This document shows positions 34,622 through 43,284 of a stretch of DNA of 64,000 nt, piece after piece. Origin of the DNA: Enterocloster aldenensis (lineage in GTDB: Bacteria > Bacillota > Clostridia > Lachnospirales > Lachnospiraceae); the NCBI RefSeq assembly GCF_003434055.1, contig NZ_QVEX01000002.1, positions 186,470 to 250,469 on the forward strand. Direction: 5' to 3'. The translations under genes were made by a program, and so were the position numbers. Positions within the stretch are counted from its first letter, which is position 1, and each line of letters begins with the position of its first letter. Below the pieces are notes generated by a model that worked only from the letters and a program-made list of their open reading frames with translations, was not told the origin of the DNA and made no database searches.

Positions 34622-35365
34622 CTATTTTTCCAAATCTATCTTATAATCAATCACATCTGTATATGCCCTTTTACAGGCGTCAAAATCATGGTTCCTGATT
34701 GCCATACAAATGACACGGTGTAAATCGCTCCATGGTTCGCCCTTCTTTTTCTGCTTCTTCCAATATTCAAGGCGCTCCTGCAGGACAATGTGGATATATT
34801 GGTTCAGTAACTCCTGGAACATCAGGAATGCATATACAAATAAGTCATTATGGGAAGCTTCGCAGATCTTCTTGTGGAAATCCGTATCTGCTTTTACTAT
34901 CTCCTTAAATGTATCTTCCGATGGCTGCTCTAAGTAATCCCGTTTTAAATTTTCAAATTTTTCGCAGGCATCCTCCAATATCCTTATATCCTGCTCCGTG
35001 GCATGAATGACCGCCAGTCTGGAAGCCTCAATCTCAATGGCATACCGGAATTCGCAGACCTTATCAAGCAGCTCCGGCCCCAGATAGAATTCGCTGGCCC
35101 TTTCAAGATAACTTCCAAATGAAAATTCTTTTACGTACGTACCATCCCCGACCCGTGTCTCTAATAGCCCCATCCCAATCAGCCTCTGCATGGCAGTCCG
35201 TACCGTCAGACGGTTTACATCAAACATGGAGGAAAGTTCAATTTCAGACGGGATTTTTTCTCCGGCCTTCCACCTGCCATTCTTGATGGCCTCCTTCATG
35301 TTCTCAAAAACCTGTTCATTTACAGGCATCCTCTTTACTTTCATACCCTCTTCAAAAGCACTCAT
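34622..35365 (-). CDS. GntR family (FadR subfamily) transcriptional regulator
   Basis: 247 residues from ATG 35365 (GGGAAGTG upstream); the longer frame has no site. Winged helix: GEKIPSEIELSSMFDVNRLTVRTAMQRL; then a helical FCD domain with the metal/ligand Asp and His pattern (RYAIEIEAS, DTDFHKKICEASHN, HRVICMAIRNHD). FCD regulators commonly sense hexuronate- or aldonate-derived acids. It is the last gene of the enolase-TRAP-enolase operon and should control it. Confidence 0.87.
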   Translation of the reverse strand: MSAFEEGMKVKRMPVNEQVFENMKEAIKNGRWKAGEKIPSEIELSSMFDVNRLTVRTAMQRLIGMGLLETRVGDGTYVKEFSFGSYLERASEFYLGPELLDKVCEFRYAIEIEASRLAVIHATEQDIRILEDACEKFENLKRDYLEQPSEDTFKEIVKADTDFHKKICEASHNDLFVYAFLMFQELLNQYIHIVLQERLEYWKKQKKKGEPWSDLHRVICMAIRNHDFDACKRAYTDVIDYKIDLEK

Positions 35366-35508
35366 ATCATCACTTCCCAATTTTCTCAATTTTAAATGGA
35401 TTAATCCAGCTATAAGGATTATACCGTTTTTTCCTATAACTGGCAAGGCATTCCACGGCTTTTACAAAAAGCGCGGAAAGCACTAAGGCTTTCTGCGCTT
35501 TCATGTCA

Positions 35509-36726
35509 TTATTTTACTTCTACCTTATCACAATGGGTCAGGGCGTATTCTGATAATTCATTTCCAAGTCCGGGCAGGGAGGGAATCCCATATTCTCCAT
35601 TAACCGGCTGGTAATCATAAATACACAAGTCCTTATTAAATTTCTGAAGATTATATACATGATGCTCATGAATCACAAAGTTGGGTATACATGCTTCCAC
35701 ATGGAGGGCTGCTGCCGTACATAAGGGGCTGGCGCAGGTATGTACCTGGACTCCAATATCATACGTATGGGCCATGTCACAAATCTTCTTGATTTCCGTG
35801 ATACCTCCGCAGGTACCGATATCCGGCTGGATCATCTGGATTGTCTGGTCCTCAAAATATGGCGCATACTGCCATCTCGTGTAAATCCTTTCGCCGCTGG
35901 CAACCGGTATATTGATTCTGTCTGCAATGAACCTGGCTGTCTTGGGTGTCGGTGTATTCGGCTCTTCGTAGCAGAATATGTTATACTGCTCCACCCTTCT
36001 GGCAATCTGCACCGCTGACTGCGCATCCAGGAAGGAATGGTTTTCCATGATGATGTCAACATTCGGACCAATTGCCTCACGCACTGCCTTCACACGTTCT
36101 TCAACCAAATCCACATATTCCGGTTTTAATAAACCTGTACGCTGTTCCTCTGAAAAGGTCTTTCCTGCCCTGTCAAATGTGAAGAAGTCTATTTTTACCG
36201 CGTCATATCCTTCCTCTACTGCTTTTAAGGCATTATCAGCGTAATCCTGCGCACTTAAAGCCGGATTCAGGGAATCCCCCCAGCCGAATTGCAGCTGGCT
36301 TGCATAGGTACGCAGCTTATCGCGGAACTTGCCGCCAAGCAGGACATGGAGGGGAACATTAAGTGCCTTTCCTTTTATATCCCACAAGGCCATGTCCAAT
36401 GCGGATAACCCTGCAAAGAATACCGGTCCGCCGTTCTGTCCCCAGAATGTCTGCTTGTAGATTTTCTCCCAGATGGGTTCTGTTTTCATGGGGTCGGCCC
36501 CTATGATCATACCGGCCAGTTCCTTTACCATACCAAAAGCGCCCGGAGCAGCAGAGCCGTATGCCATAGCCGCTTCGCCATCCCCATAGATTCCCTCATC
36601 TGTGTAAATCCGGCAGACAACCGGTCTCCACGCAATATTATTCCAATCTGCCGGTGCTCCTGGTTCTACCTCCTTCATCTCCTTACTGGAATGTAACAGC
36701 ATTACGTCAATCTTTGTAATCTTCAT
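35509..36726 (-). CDS. Enolase-superfamily acid-sugar dehydratase, copy 2
   Basis: 405 residues from ATG 36726 (AAGGAGG 8 bases upstream). Same architecture as the other two copies, with ligands inferred in DIIMENHSF, CYEEP and ASGERIYTRW, and a C-terminal VQVHTCASPLC segment. It differs more from copies 1 and 3 than they do from each other; for example, NNIAWRPVVCRIYTDEGIYG near the start and HTCASPL instead of HVCGSPI. It follows dctM by 16 bases. A related but different acid-sugar dehydration is likely. Confidence 0.82.
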   Translation of the reverse strand: MKITKIDVMLLHSSKEMKEVEPGAPADWNNIAWRPVVCRIYTDEGIYGDGEAAMAYGSAAPGAFGMVKELAGMIIGADPMKTEPIWEKIYKQTFWGQNGGPVFFAGLSALDMALWDIKGKALNVPLHVLLGGKFRDKLRTYASQLQFGWGDSLNPALSAQDYADNALKAVEEGYDAVKIDFFTFDRAGKTFSEEQRTGLLKPEYVDLVEERVKAVREAIGPNVDIIMENHSFLDAQSAVQIARRVEQYNIFCYEEPNTPTPKTARFIADRINIPVASGERIYTRWQYAPYFEDQTIQMIQPDIGTCGGITEIKKICDMAHTYDIGVQVHTCASPLCTAAALHVEACIPNFVIHEHHVYNLQKFNKDLCIYDYQPVNGEYGIPSLPGLGNELSEYALTHCDKVEVK

Positions 36727-36742
36727 TTTAATTTCCTCCTTA

Positions 36743-38023
36743 TCATCCACCAAATAACCTGAGCGGCAGGTAAATCACCGCCGGTACAAACGCTACAACA
36801 AATAAAACAATGGCCAGTCCAATCACGAATGGGATCATCGGCTTGACTATCCGTTCCATGGGTATCCCCGTCATGGAAGAGGACACAAACAGGTTGGTGG
36901 CCAAGGGCGGTGTACAAAAGGCAATGGATAAAGCCAACACCATGATGATACCGAACTGTATGGGGTCAATTCCATAGGGCTGAAGTACATTTAATAAAAT
37001 GGGTCCTAAGATAACAATCATAGGCGTGGTCTGGACAAACATTCCCGCTATGAACAGAATCAGGAATACCAATAGGATGACAACCACCTTGCTGTCTACC
37101 GTGTTGGTAAAAAATCTCGTAATGGAGCGGGTTACACCCATATAGGCAAATATCTGCCCCAGGGCGGCGGCAGGCGCCAGGGTAAGCAAGGTCCCGCCAA
37201 CAAATGTGCTGGTCGATTTCAGCTGGTTGAAAATCTCCTTCAGTTTCAGTTCCTTATAATAAAAGCAGCCAACCACCACACCGAACACACAGGCAACGAC
37301 GGATGCCTCCGTTACTGTAAAAATCCCGCCATAGATACCGCCCAGGATAATAACCGGCATGAAAAGCGCAGGCCAGCCGTCCTTCATGGAAAACAGCAGT
37401 TCTTTTACAGTGAATTTCCTCTTTCCTACAATATGGTGCTTCTTACAATAGAAGTAGTTGATTAACATAAGAATAAGCCCAACCAACAGGGACGGTCCTA
37501 ATCCTGCCATGAATAAATCGCCAATGGAAACCCCCATCGTCACCCCGTACACCACCATGGGAAAGCTGGGCGGCACAATCACGCCCAATGAACCGGCAAC
37601 CGTAATAAGCGCAACTGCATAGTACTTGTTATATCCATGGCGGACCATCTCCGGAAGCATGATCCCGCCGATAGCCGCCACTGTCGCAGGAGCAGAACCG
37701 GATACCGCCCCAAAGAACATACATGCAAGAATCGCTACCATGCCCAGGCTTCCTGTAATCCTGCCAATCAGACTGTTGGCAATGGCCACCAGACGTTTTG
37801 ACAGGCCGCCGGCATTCATCAGGTTTCCAGCCAGTATGAAGAAAGGAAGCGCTATCATGGTATAACTGGCAACTCCTGTATACATAATGGACGCTATGAA
37901 TTCCTGTGTCGTAATTCCGTTCATCGCAATCAACAGGAAGATGGGAAGCAACAGGCAGACACCGATTGGTACACCGATGAAAAACATTGCAAACATCACA
38001 ATAAACATAGTTGTCAATTCCAT
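36743..38023 (-). CDS. dctM: TRAP transporter large permease (DctM)
   Basis: 426 residues, about twelve membrane helices, starting MELTTMFIVMFAMFFIGVPIG, the DctM opening motif. GSAPATVAAIGGIMLPEMVRHGY and PPSFPMVVYGVT are conserved. Start 38023 has GGGGGGAATT upstream; the annotated frame extends 33 codons into dctQ without a site. It is the Na+-driven transport subunit of a tripartite importer. Confidence 0.9.
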   Translation of the reverse strand: MELTTMFIVMFAMFFIGVPIGVCLLLPIFLLIAMNGITTQEFIASIMYTGVASYTMIALPFFILAGNLMNAGGLSKRLVAIANSLIGRITGSLGMVAILACMFFGAVSGSAPATVAAIGGIMLPEMVRHGYNKYYAVALITVAGSLGVIVPPSFPMVVYGVTMGVSIGDLFMAGLGPSLLVGLILMLINYFYCKKHHIVGKRKFTVKELLFSMKDGWPALFMPVIILGGIYGGIFTVTEASVVACVFGVVVGCFYYKELKLKEIFNQLKSTSTFVGGTLLTLAPAAALGQIFAYMGVTRSITRFFTNTVDSKVVVILLVFLILFIAGMFVQTTPMIVILGPILLNVLQPYGIDPIQFGIIMVLALSIAFCTPPLATNLFVSSSMTGIPMERIVKPMIPFVIGLAIVLFVVAFVPAVIYLPLRLFGG

Positions 38024-38024
38024 A

Positions 38025-38603
38025 CTATAATTCCCCCCTTTCTTTGGCTTCCAGCGCCTCTTTCTCGCAGGAATCCAGGTCAATTGCAGGCTTGGAATAT
38101 CCCAGATTGGTTTCATTTTCATTCCATAAACGTATGATATCCTGTATGATGCGGATACCGGTAAGGATTAAAAGAACCGGTATCCACAAATATATGATTT
38201 TCTTAGGTATCCTGAGCAATGAAGTCTCACTGTCCCCCAGGGCCTCAATTACCTTATACAAAGGTCTTTGTATGTAAATACAGAAAAACAGGAATATGAT
38301 CTGGCTAGTTATCATTAATGCCTTTTTTATCTTGTATGGCACGAACTGCTGGACAATTTCAATTGATACATGTTTCCTGTTGGTGACAGCTGCCGCTATA
38401 CCGCAGTAAATCATGGGAACAAATAATAATGTGGCAAGTTCTTCCGTCCATGCAAATGAATGGTTCAAAACATACCGGCTGAACACCTGGATTGCCAAAA
38501 GTATCCCGGTGAACCCAAACAGGATTGCCGCTATATATTCCTCAAAATGGGACAGATAGTATTTTATATCTTTCTGTGTCTTCAATCCCCCCGCTCCTTT
38601 CAT
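38025..38603 (-). CDS. dctQ: TRAP transporter small permease (DctQ)
   Basis: 192 residues, four membrane helices, with the DctQ motif RYVLNHSFAWTEELATLLFVPMI. ATG 38603 has little upstream; TTG 38585 (LKTQKD) with AAAGGAG 8 bases before is a good alternative. Adjacent to dctM with 1 base between. It bridges binding protein and DctM at the membrane. Confidence 0.88.
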   Translation of the reverse strand: MKGAGGLKTQKDIKYYLSHFEEYIAAILFGFTGILLAIQVFSRYVLNHSFAWTEELATLLFVPMIYCGIAAAVTNRKHVSIEIVQQFVPYKIKKALMITSQIIFLFFCIYIQRPLYKVIEALGDSETSLLRIPKKIIYLWIPVLLILTGIRIIQDIIRLWNENETNLGYSKPAIDLDSCEKEALEAKERGEL

Positions 38604-38632
38604 ATGTCCGTATTAATTACCCTTCCCTTGGC

Positions 38633-39805
38633 TTACTTGGCTGCCTGGTCCGACAGATACTGATTCAGCTTATCCCAACGGTCCTGTCCCATGATGGCAA
38701 CCGCTTTTTCATGGACGCTTTCTTCCATCATCGTATTAAAAGCAGCCAATTCCTCATCCGTTAAGATCCTTACCTGCATTCCCGTCTTTTCACATTCATC
38801 CTTATAGAACTGGTTTAATTCATTTACCCGCTCATATCCCTTTTCTTCTGCTTCTGCAATCAGTGTCTCAAATATTTCCTGATCCTCCGGTGTCAGCCCA
38901 TCCCAGAAGTTCTTGCTGATTACCTGTACTGACATCTGGAACAGATGATTTGTTTCGGTACAATATTTCTGTACTTCGCATAACTTATCCACATACAGGT
39001 TCTGGTACGGATTTTCTTCACCATCTACGACTCCCTGCTGCAGGGCCGTGTACAGTTCACTGTAAGTAACGTTAGTAACAGAGGCTCCCATGGTCTCAAA
39101 CGCAGCAACCTGAAGCGGGTCAGTCAGTATACGCATCTTTAAACCCTTTAAATCAGAGGGCGCAACAATTTCTTTCTTATTATTTGTCATCTGCCGGAAT
39201 CCGAAGGGTGCTATTCCCTTAAATATCACTCCCTCTATATCGCTTTCTGCACGGCTGCACATATCCTGTTTCAGGCCTGCCTCAAGGATACCCCTGACCT
39301 GTTCCTCATTGCTGAAAAAGAATGGTATATTCATTTCGGAAAATGCATTGGTGTAATCGCCAAAATTTCCAATTGACAGGCAGTTCATCTCAAAAGCCCC
39401 GCTCTTTAACCCGGATACAATATCATCAACCGTTTTGGCCAGCGTACCGTCTGCATATAATTCCAATCGGTATCTCCCATCGGTCCTTAAGGGCAGTTCT
39501 TTTGCCAGATGCAGGACCATTGCAGGAATCGCCCCGCCGTTTGTGTCAAATGTATTGCTGGATGTGTTATTGGTATAACGTATCACCTTTGCGTCCGGAT
39601 ACTTGTCAGCTGCCCATTCACAGGCTTCTATTGCGCTGATTCCAGTATATCCATCACCATTGTCCCCGCTGGCTGTTTTGCCGCTGCCTTTGTTATCCTG
39701 GGCCGGCTGTCCGCTGTCCGCTCCTGCCTTGTTCTGTCCCCCACAGCCTGCTAACAATGAAAGAACCATCCCCATCGCCAATAATGTCTTTATTCCTCTT
39801 TTCAT
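38633..39805 (-). CDS. dctP: TRAP transporter substrate-binding lipoprotein (DctP)
   Basis: 390 residues from ATG 39805 (AAGGAG upstream). Signal peptide with lipobox LLAGC, a Gly/Asp/Gln linker, then DctP fold: GRYRLELYADGTLAKTVDDI, GLKMRILTDPLQVAAFETMG and QQGVVDGEENPYQN. The Arg in KMRILTDP is the usual carboxylate-binding residue, so the ligand is an organic or sugar acid. Gene order binding protein, small and large permease is standard. Confidence 0.9.
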   Translation of the reverse strand: MKRGIKTLLAMGMVLSLLAGCGGQNKAGADSGQPAQDNKGSGKTASGDNGDGYTGISAIEACEWAADKYPDAKVIRYTNNTSSNTFDTNGGAIPAMVLHLAKELPLRTDGRYRLELYADGTLAKTVDDIVSGLKSGAFEMNCLSIGNFGDYTNAFSEMNIPFFFSNEEQVRGILEAGLKQDMCSRAESDIEGVIFKGIAPFGFRQMTNNKKEIVAPSDLKGLKMRILTDPLQVAAFETMGASVTNVTYSELYTALQQGVVDGEENPYQNLYVDKLCEVQKYCTETNHLFQMSVQVISKNFWDGLTPEDQEIFETLIAEAEEKGYERVNELNQFYKDECEKTGMQVRILTDEELAAFNTMMEESVHEKAVAIMGQDRWDKLNQYLSDQAAK

Positions 39806-39829
39806 GCTCTTCTCCTTTTCCAATCCATT

Positions 39830-41038
39830 TTACTTGACAGTAACCATCTGCGCTGTTTTGATGACTTCAGGTTTTAATTCCTGACCAAGCCCCGGACGTT
39901 CCGGAATATCATAATATCCGTTCACCGGCTGATAGTCATATAAACAGGTGCTTCTGCAATCCGGATGCAGTGCCCACCCATGATGCTCGTGAATGATGAA
40001 GTTAGGCAGGACCGCCTCAATCTGAAGGGCTGCCGCCTTGGAAATGGGACTGCCGCACACATGGATCTGTGCAGCACAGTCATAGGTGTTTGCCATATCA
40101 CAGATTTTCTTTGCTTCAGTAATACCCCCGCACAGGCAGATATCCGGCTGTACAATCTGCAGCGAGCGGTCCTCAAGGAACTCCCTGAAGCCTGTCCGTC
40201 CGTAAATCCGCTCCCCACTGGCAATGGGGATATTCAATTTCTTATGTACTTCCAGCATGTTCTGGGGATTCATGGGGTGGACGGGTTCCTCGTAATAAAA
40301 AATGTTCAGCTTTTCCAGCCGCTGCCCTAACTGGATGGAGGTAGTCGTATCTGTATAGGAATGCAGTTCGATAATGATGTCCATATCCGGCCCGCCGGCC
40401 TCCCTTATGGCCGCGACCCTGTCGTACGCAGTGCTAAGCTCCCGCTCAGACAGTACTCCCCTGGTCCTCCATTCGCCTTTTCCATCCGGTTCCTGCCTGC
40501 TGAGGGCAATGGGATCCACCTTCACACAGGTATACCCCTCTTCCATGACTTTTCTTGTAACAGCCGCGTAATCCTCGGGACGGATCATTAAATCCCGGTC
40601 CGGTACAACCCGGTCCGCTCCCCATCCAAATTGTATCTGGCTCGCATAGACCCTTAATCTGTCATTGGTCTTTCCGCCAAGCAGTTTATATACAGGCACA
40701 CCGAAGGCCTTTCCCTTAATATCCCATAAGGCAATGTCAATTGCACTCATACCAGCGCTGACAATGGTTCCTCCCCCAAGCCCCCAGAATGTGGTCCGGT
40801 AAATTTTCTCCCATATCTTCTCACTGTTCATGGGATTTTCTCCCAGTATGACCTCTGCAAAATCCTGTATCATACCAAATCCGGCACGGAATCCTTTTCC
40901 GTAAGCCACGCCGACCTCGCCAAAGCCGGAGATTCCTTCATCCGTATTGATTCTGATGATGACCGGATTCCAGGTGTTCCTTCCCTTGCATGGGTTGCCG
41001 CTGTCTATTATCATACAGTCAACACTGACAATCTTCAT
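39830..41038 (-). CDS. Enolase-superfamily acid-sugar dehydratase, copy 3
   Basis: 402 residues, first gene of the TRAP operon, with TAAGGAGGG before ATG. Very similar to copy 1 (YGKGFRAGFGMIQDFAE, TTFWGLGGGTIVSAGMSAID, HVCGSPISKAAALQIEA). Ligands inferred in IIIELHSYT, YYEEP and ASGERIYGR. A 2-keto-3-deoxy acid product would suit the KdgT permease gene nearby. Having copies 2 and 3 at opposite ends of one TRAP operon suggests two related substrates enter by the same transporter. Confidence 0.82.
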   Translation of the reverse strand: MKIVSVDCMIIDSGNPCKGRNTWNPVIIRINTDEGISGFGEVGVAYGKGFRAGFGMIQDFAEVILGENPMNSEKIWEKIYRTTFWGLGGGTIVSAGMSAIDIALWDIKGKAFGVPVYKLLGGKTNDRLRVYASQIQFGWGADRVVPDRDLMIRPEDYAAVTRKVMEEGYTCVKVDPIALSRQEPDGKGEWRTRGVLSERELSTAYDRVAAIREAGGPDMDIIIELHSYTDTTTSIQLGQRLEKLNIFYYEEPVHPMNPQNMLEVHKKLNIPIASGERIYGRTGFREFLEDRSLQIVQPDICLCGGITEAKKICDMANTYDCAAQIHVCGSPISKAAALQIEAVLPNFIIHEHHGWALHPDCRSTCLYDYQPVNGYYDIPERPGLGQELKPEVIKTAQMVTVK

Positions 41039-41094
41039 ATATACCCTCCTTATTTTTATTAAATGATTGGTTGTTTAGTTGTTCGCCCGATTCC

Positions 41095-41122
41095 ATTATA
41101 GCAAATTGTATAGTTTTGTCAA
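41095..41122 (-). promoter_or_regulatory. Sigma-A promoter of the enolase-TRAP operon
   Basis: On the minus strand TTGACA (41117-41122), a 16-base spacer and TATAAT (41095-41100) are consensus hexamers, about 60 bases upstream of the ATG. The spacer AAACTATACAATTTGC and the region downstream are AT-rich, suitable for a GntR-type operator, but no clean palindrome was found. Confidence 0.75.
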
Positions 41123-41171
41123 CTGTTTTTATATTTTTTTATTCGTAATTATTAATATACGATTCCGGCAT

Positions 41172-41211
41172 ACAAAAACAGGCTGGAAGTAATATAAATA
41201 CTTCCAGCCTG
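41172..41211 (-). terminator. Terminator of the kdgT gene
   Basis: CAGGCTGGAAGTA and TACTTCCAGCCTG form a perfect 13-bp stem; on the minus strand TTTTTG follows. It separates kdgT from the TRAP operon promoter. Confidence 0.85.
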
Positions 41212-41269
41212 CTGCAGGATCATTATTCAAATCACATGATAATCTGTATGATACGATGCCATTGCCTGC

Positions 41270-42268
41270 CTAAGCCGACTCTTCCACTGCCCTTCCGATG
41301 GTTTTGGCAGCCTTCCTCTCCTCAAATTCTGCGGCACTGCCCCATTTTTTTACTGCCCAGTTAGTCATGAGCGGTATCAATATCAAAGTCACAATAACCG
41401 CACATGCGCACTGTGCCGTTGCGCTTTCCACATAAGGCGCCATCTCCGGAACAGCTGCCGCAAACATGGCAGGCGTGGCAGCTGCATTGCCCGCCGTACT
41501 TGCAATAGCTGCGCCGGCATAACCTGGTCTCCGGTTAATGAATTTATCACCCAGGATACAGAACAGCCCAGAAACACCGGCGCTTAAAATCCCCAGCATG
41601 ATTCCCGGAAGCCCTCCTGTAGCCAATGTCCTAATGGAAATTCCCGCCCCCAGGCAGAATGAGAAAAACGGAATCATGAAGGTGGGGCCATTTTGAAGGA
41701 ATTTTGCTATATCCCTATCCAAATTACCCAAAATCATCCCCACCAGGACCGGTCCGATTGCGGCCAGCAGTGCCATAACCGGTACATCGGCCAGACCGGT
41801 CGCCCCAAATACCAGCATGGTCAGAAAAGGCCCGTCATTAATGGACAGCACGGACTGAGCGCCTAAATCCTTCTCATCGCCGTAGATACTGGTCAGTGAC
41901 ATGTACAGTCCGGCATTGGAGTTTGTTACCGCTGCAACAATAGCAATGGCTGAGATTCCCATAATACCGCTCATGCCACACAGATGTGCAATTCCTACAC
42001 CCAGGACAGCTCCGGCCAGGAATTTGGATAACATCAATACGGTTCCCCGTTTCAGTACCTCGCCCGCCTGCCTGAAGTCAATCTGGGCTCCCACACAGAA
42101 TAATGTTATCGCAATCGTAGTGTTGGTTCCTGCCGAAGAAAACATAGCCGTCGTCAGGCCGCCAACCTGTAATATCTGTGGAATGAAGGTGTTCATCAGC
42201 ACTCCCAGAAAGAGCGGGACAATCATAAGCCCGCCTGGTATCTTTTGGATATTCTTAAATATTTTCAT
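41270..42268 (-). CDS. kdgT: 2-keto-3-deoxygluconate permease
   Basis: 332 residues, about ten membrane segments. MKIFKNIQKIPGGLMIVPLF, TNSNAGLYMSLTSIYGDEKD and the Ala/Gly-rich ASTAGNAAATPAMFA are typical KdgT segments. GGAGGG precedes ATG. KdgT is a proton symporter for 2-keto-3-deoxygluconate, the kind of acid formed by the neighbouring dehydratases. It lies 50 bases after the lipoate ligase gene on the same strand, so it may be cotranscribed with that cassette although its function fits the sugar-acid genes. Confidence 0.88.
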   Translation of the reverse strand: MKIFKNIQKIPGGLMIVPLFLGVLMNTFIPQILQVGGLTTAMFSSAGTNTTIAITLFCVGAQIDFRQAGEVLKRGTVLMLSKFLAGAVLGVGIAHLCGMSGIMGISAIAIVAAVTNSNAGLYMSLTSIYGDEKDLGAQSVLSINDGPFLTMLVFGATGLADVPVMALLAAIGPVLVGMILGNLDRDIAKFLQNGPTFMIPFFSFCLGAGISIRTLATGGLPGIMLGILSAGVSGLFCILGDKFINRRPGYAGAAIASTAGNAAATPAMFAAAVPEMAPYVESATAQCACAVIVTLILIPLMTNWAVKKWGSAAEFEERKAAKTIGRAVEESA

Positions 42269-42318
42269 ATATAGTTCCCTCCACAGTCCATAATGATAGT
42301 TTTAAAACCTTTCATGTA

Positions 42319-43284
42319 TTAAAATAATAGCCCTATAATTTCTTTGGCCGAAACACCGTGTATATAATCTTCCATATCTATACTATTTAACGCTTCCATA
42401 AGACTGTTTTCCTGATGGCGCTTTCCCCTGAGCAGCAGTTCTAACTCCCGGATATCCCTGTTACCAAAAAAATCCCCGGAAAACTTTAAACATTCCATAT
42501 AACCATGTTTTGTGGAAAATGTAACATGAACCAGCCCTGATGCAAATTTTGCCTGATTCGCAAAATCATATCTTGGAAAATCACCATAATTCCACTTCCA
42601 TGTGGAGTATTTTTCATGTTGCAGGCGCCCTATCTCCTTAAGTTCTTCTTCAGAGAAAGTATCCGCCGGATTTATGTCCATTGACCGGAACAACCTGTCT
42701 TTCATCTGGGCTGCGGTTACCTTTACCTTGAGATGGTCATTTACATTGCAGACACGGCTGGCAACTGAACGTATGGCCCTTCCCGTATATTTCTCAGCAG
42801 ATGGCCTCAGTACCCTGCTCAGTGCGGTAAGATCCGAGGATATCAATAATGTTCCATGATGCAGCAAACGGCCGTTATGTAATAATTGGGAACAGCCTGA
42901 AATCTTGCATCCGTCCAGCAGCAGGTCGTTCCTTCCTGAATATTCCGCCTTTAGCCCCATCCGCCCTAAGCAGTCAGCCACGATTCTGCTGAATTGGGAA
43001 AAATCATAGTTCCTGTCAGTGTGATGTAAAAAGAGGGAGTAGTTTAAATTGCCCAGATCATGATAAACAGCTCCTCCTCCGGTTAACCTACGGACCAGTC
43101 CCACATTTTCCCGTCTGAGAACATCTGAATCAATTTCAGACAATGCATTTTGGTTTTTTCCGATGACTACGCAGGGGGCATTCTGCCATAACATGAACAC
43201 ATCATCCTTGCCGGTATTGAGAAGGTACTCTTCTGCTGCCATATTAAAATATGGATTTACGGATGTATTATCAATCAACCGCAT
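42319..43284 (-). CDS. lplA: Lipoate-protein ligase A
   Basis: 321 residues. RRLTGGGAVYHDLGNLNYSL is the lipoate-adenylate binding motif; SGRNDLLLDGCKISGCSQ and RLLHHGTLLIS complete the catalytic core, and a C-terminal accessory domain follows (KWNYGDFPRYDF). It attaches scavenged lipoate to a lipoyl-domain Lys using ATP. Its start overlaps the preceding dehydrogenase gene by 14 bases, so it is likely dedicated to that protein's lipoyl domain. Confidence 0.9.
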   Translation of the reverse strand: MRLIDNTSVNPYFNMAAEEYLLNTGKDDVFMLWQNAPCVVIGKNQNALSEIDSDVLRRENVGLVRRLTGGGAVYHDLGNLNYSLFLHHTDRNYDFSQFSRIVADCLGRMGLKAEYSGRNDLLLDGCKISGCSQLLHNGRLLHHGTLLISSDLTALSRVLRPSAEKYTGRAIRSVASRVCNVNDHLKVKVTAAQMKDRLFRSMDINPADTFSEEELKEIGRLQHEKYSTWKWNYGDFPRYDFANQAKFASGLVHVTFSTKHGYMECLKFSGDFFGNRDIRELELLLRGKRHQENSLMEALNSIDMEDYIHGVSAKEIIGLLF

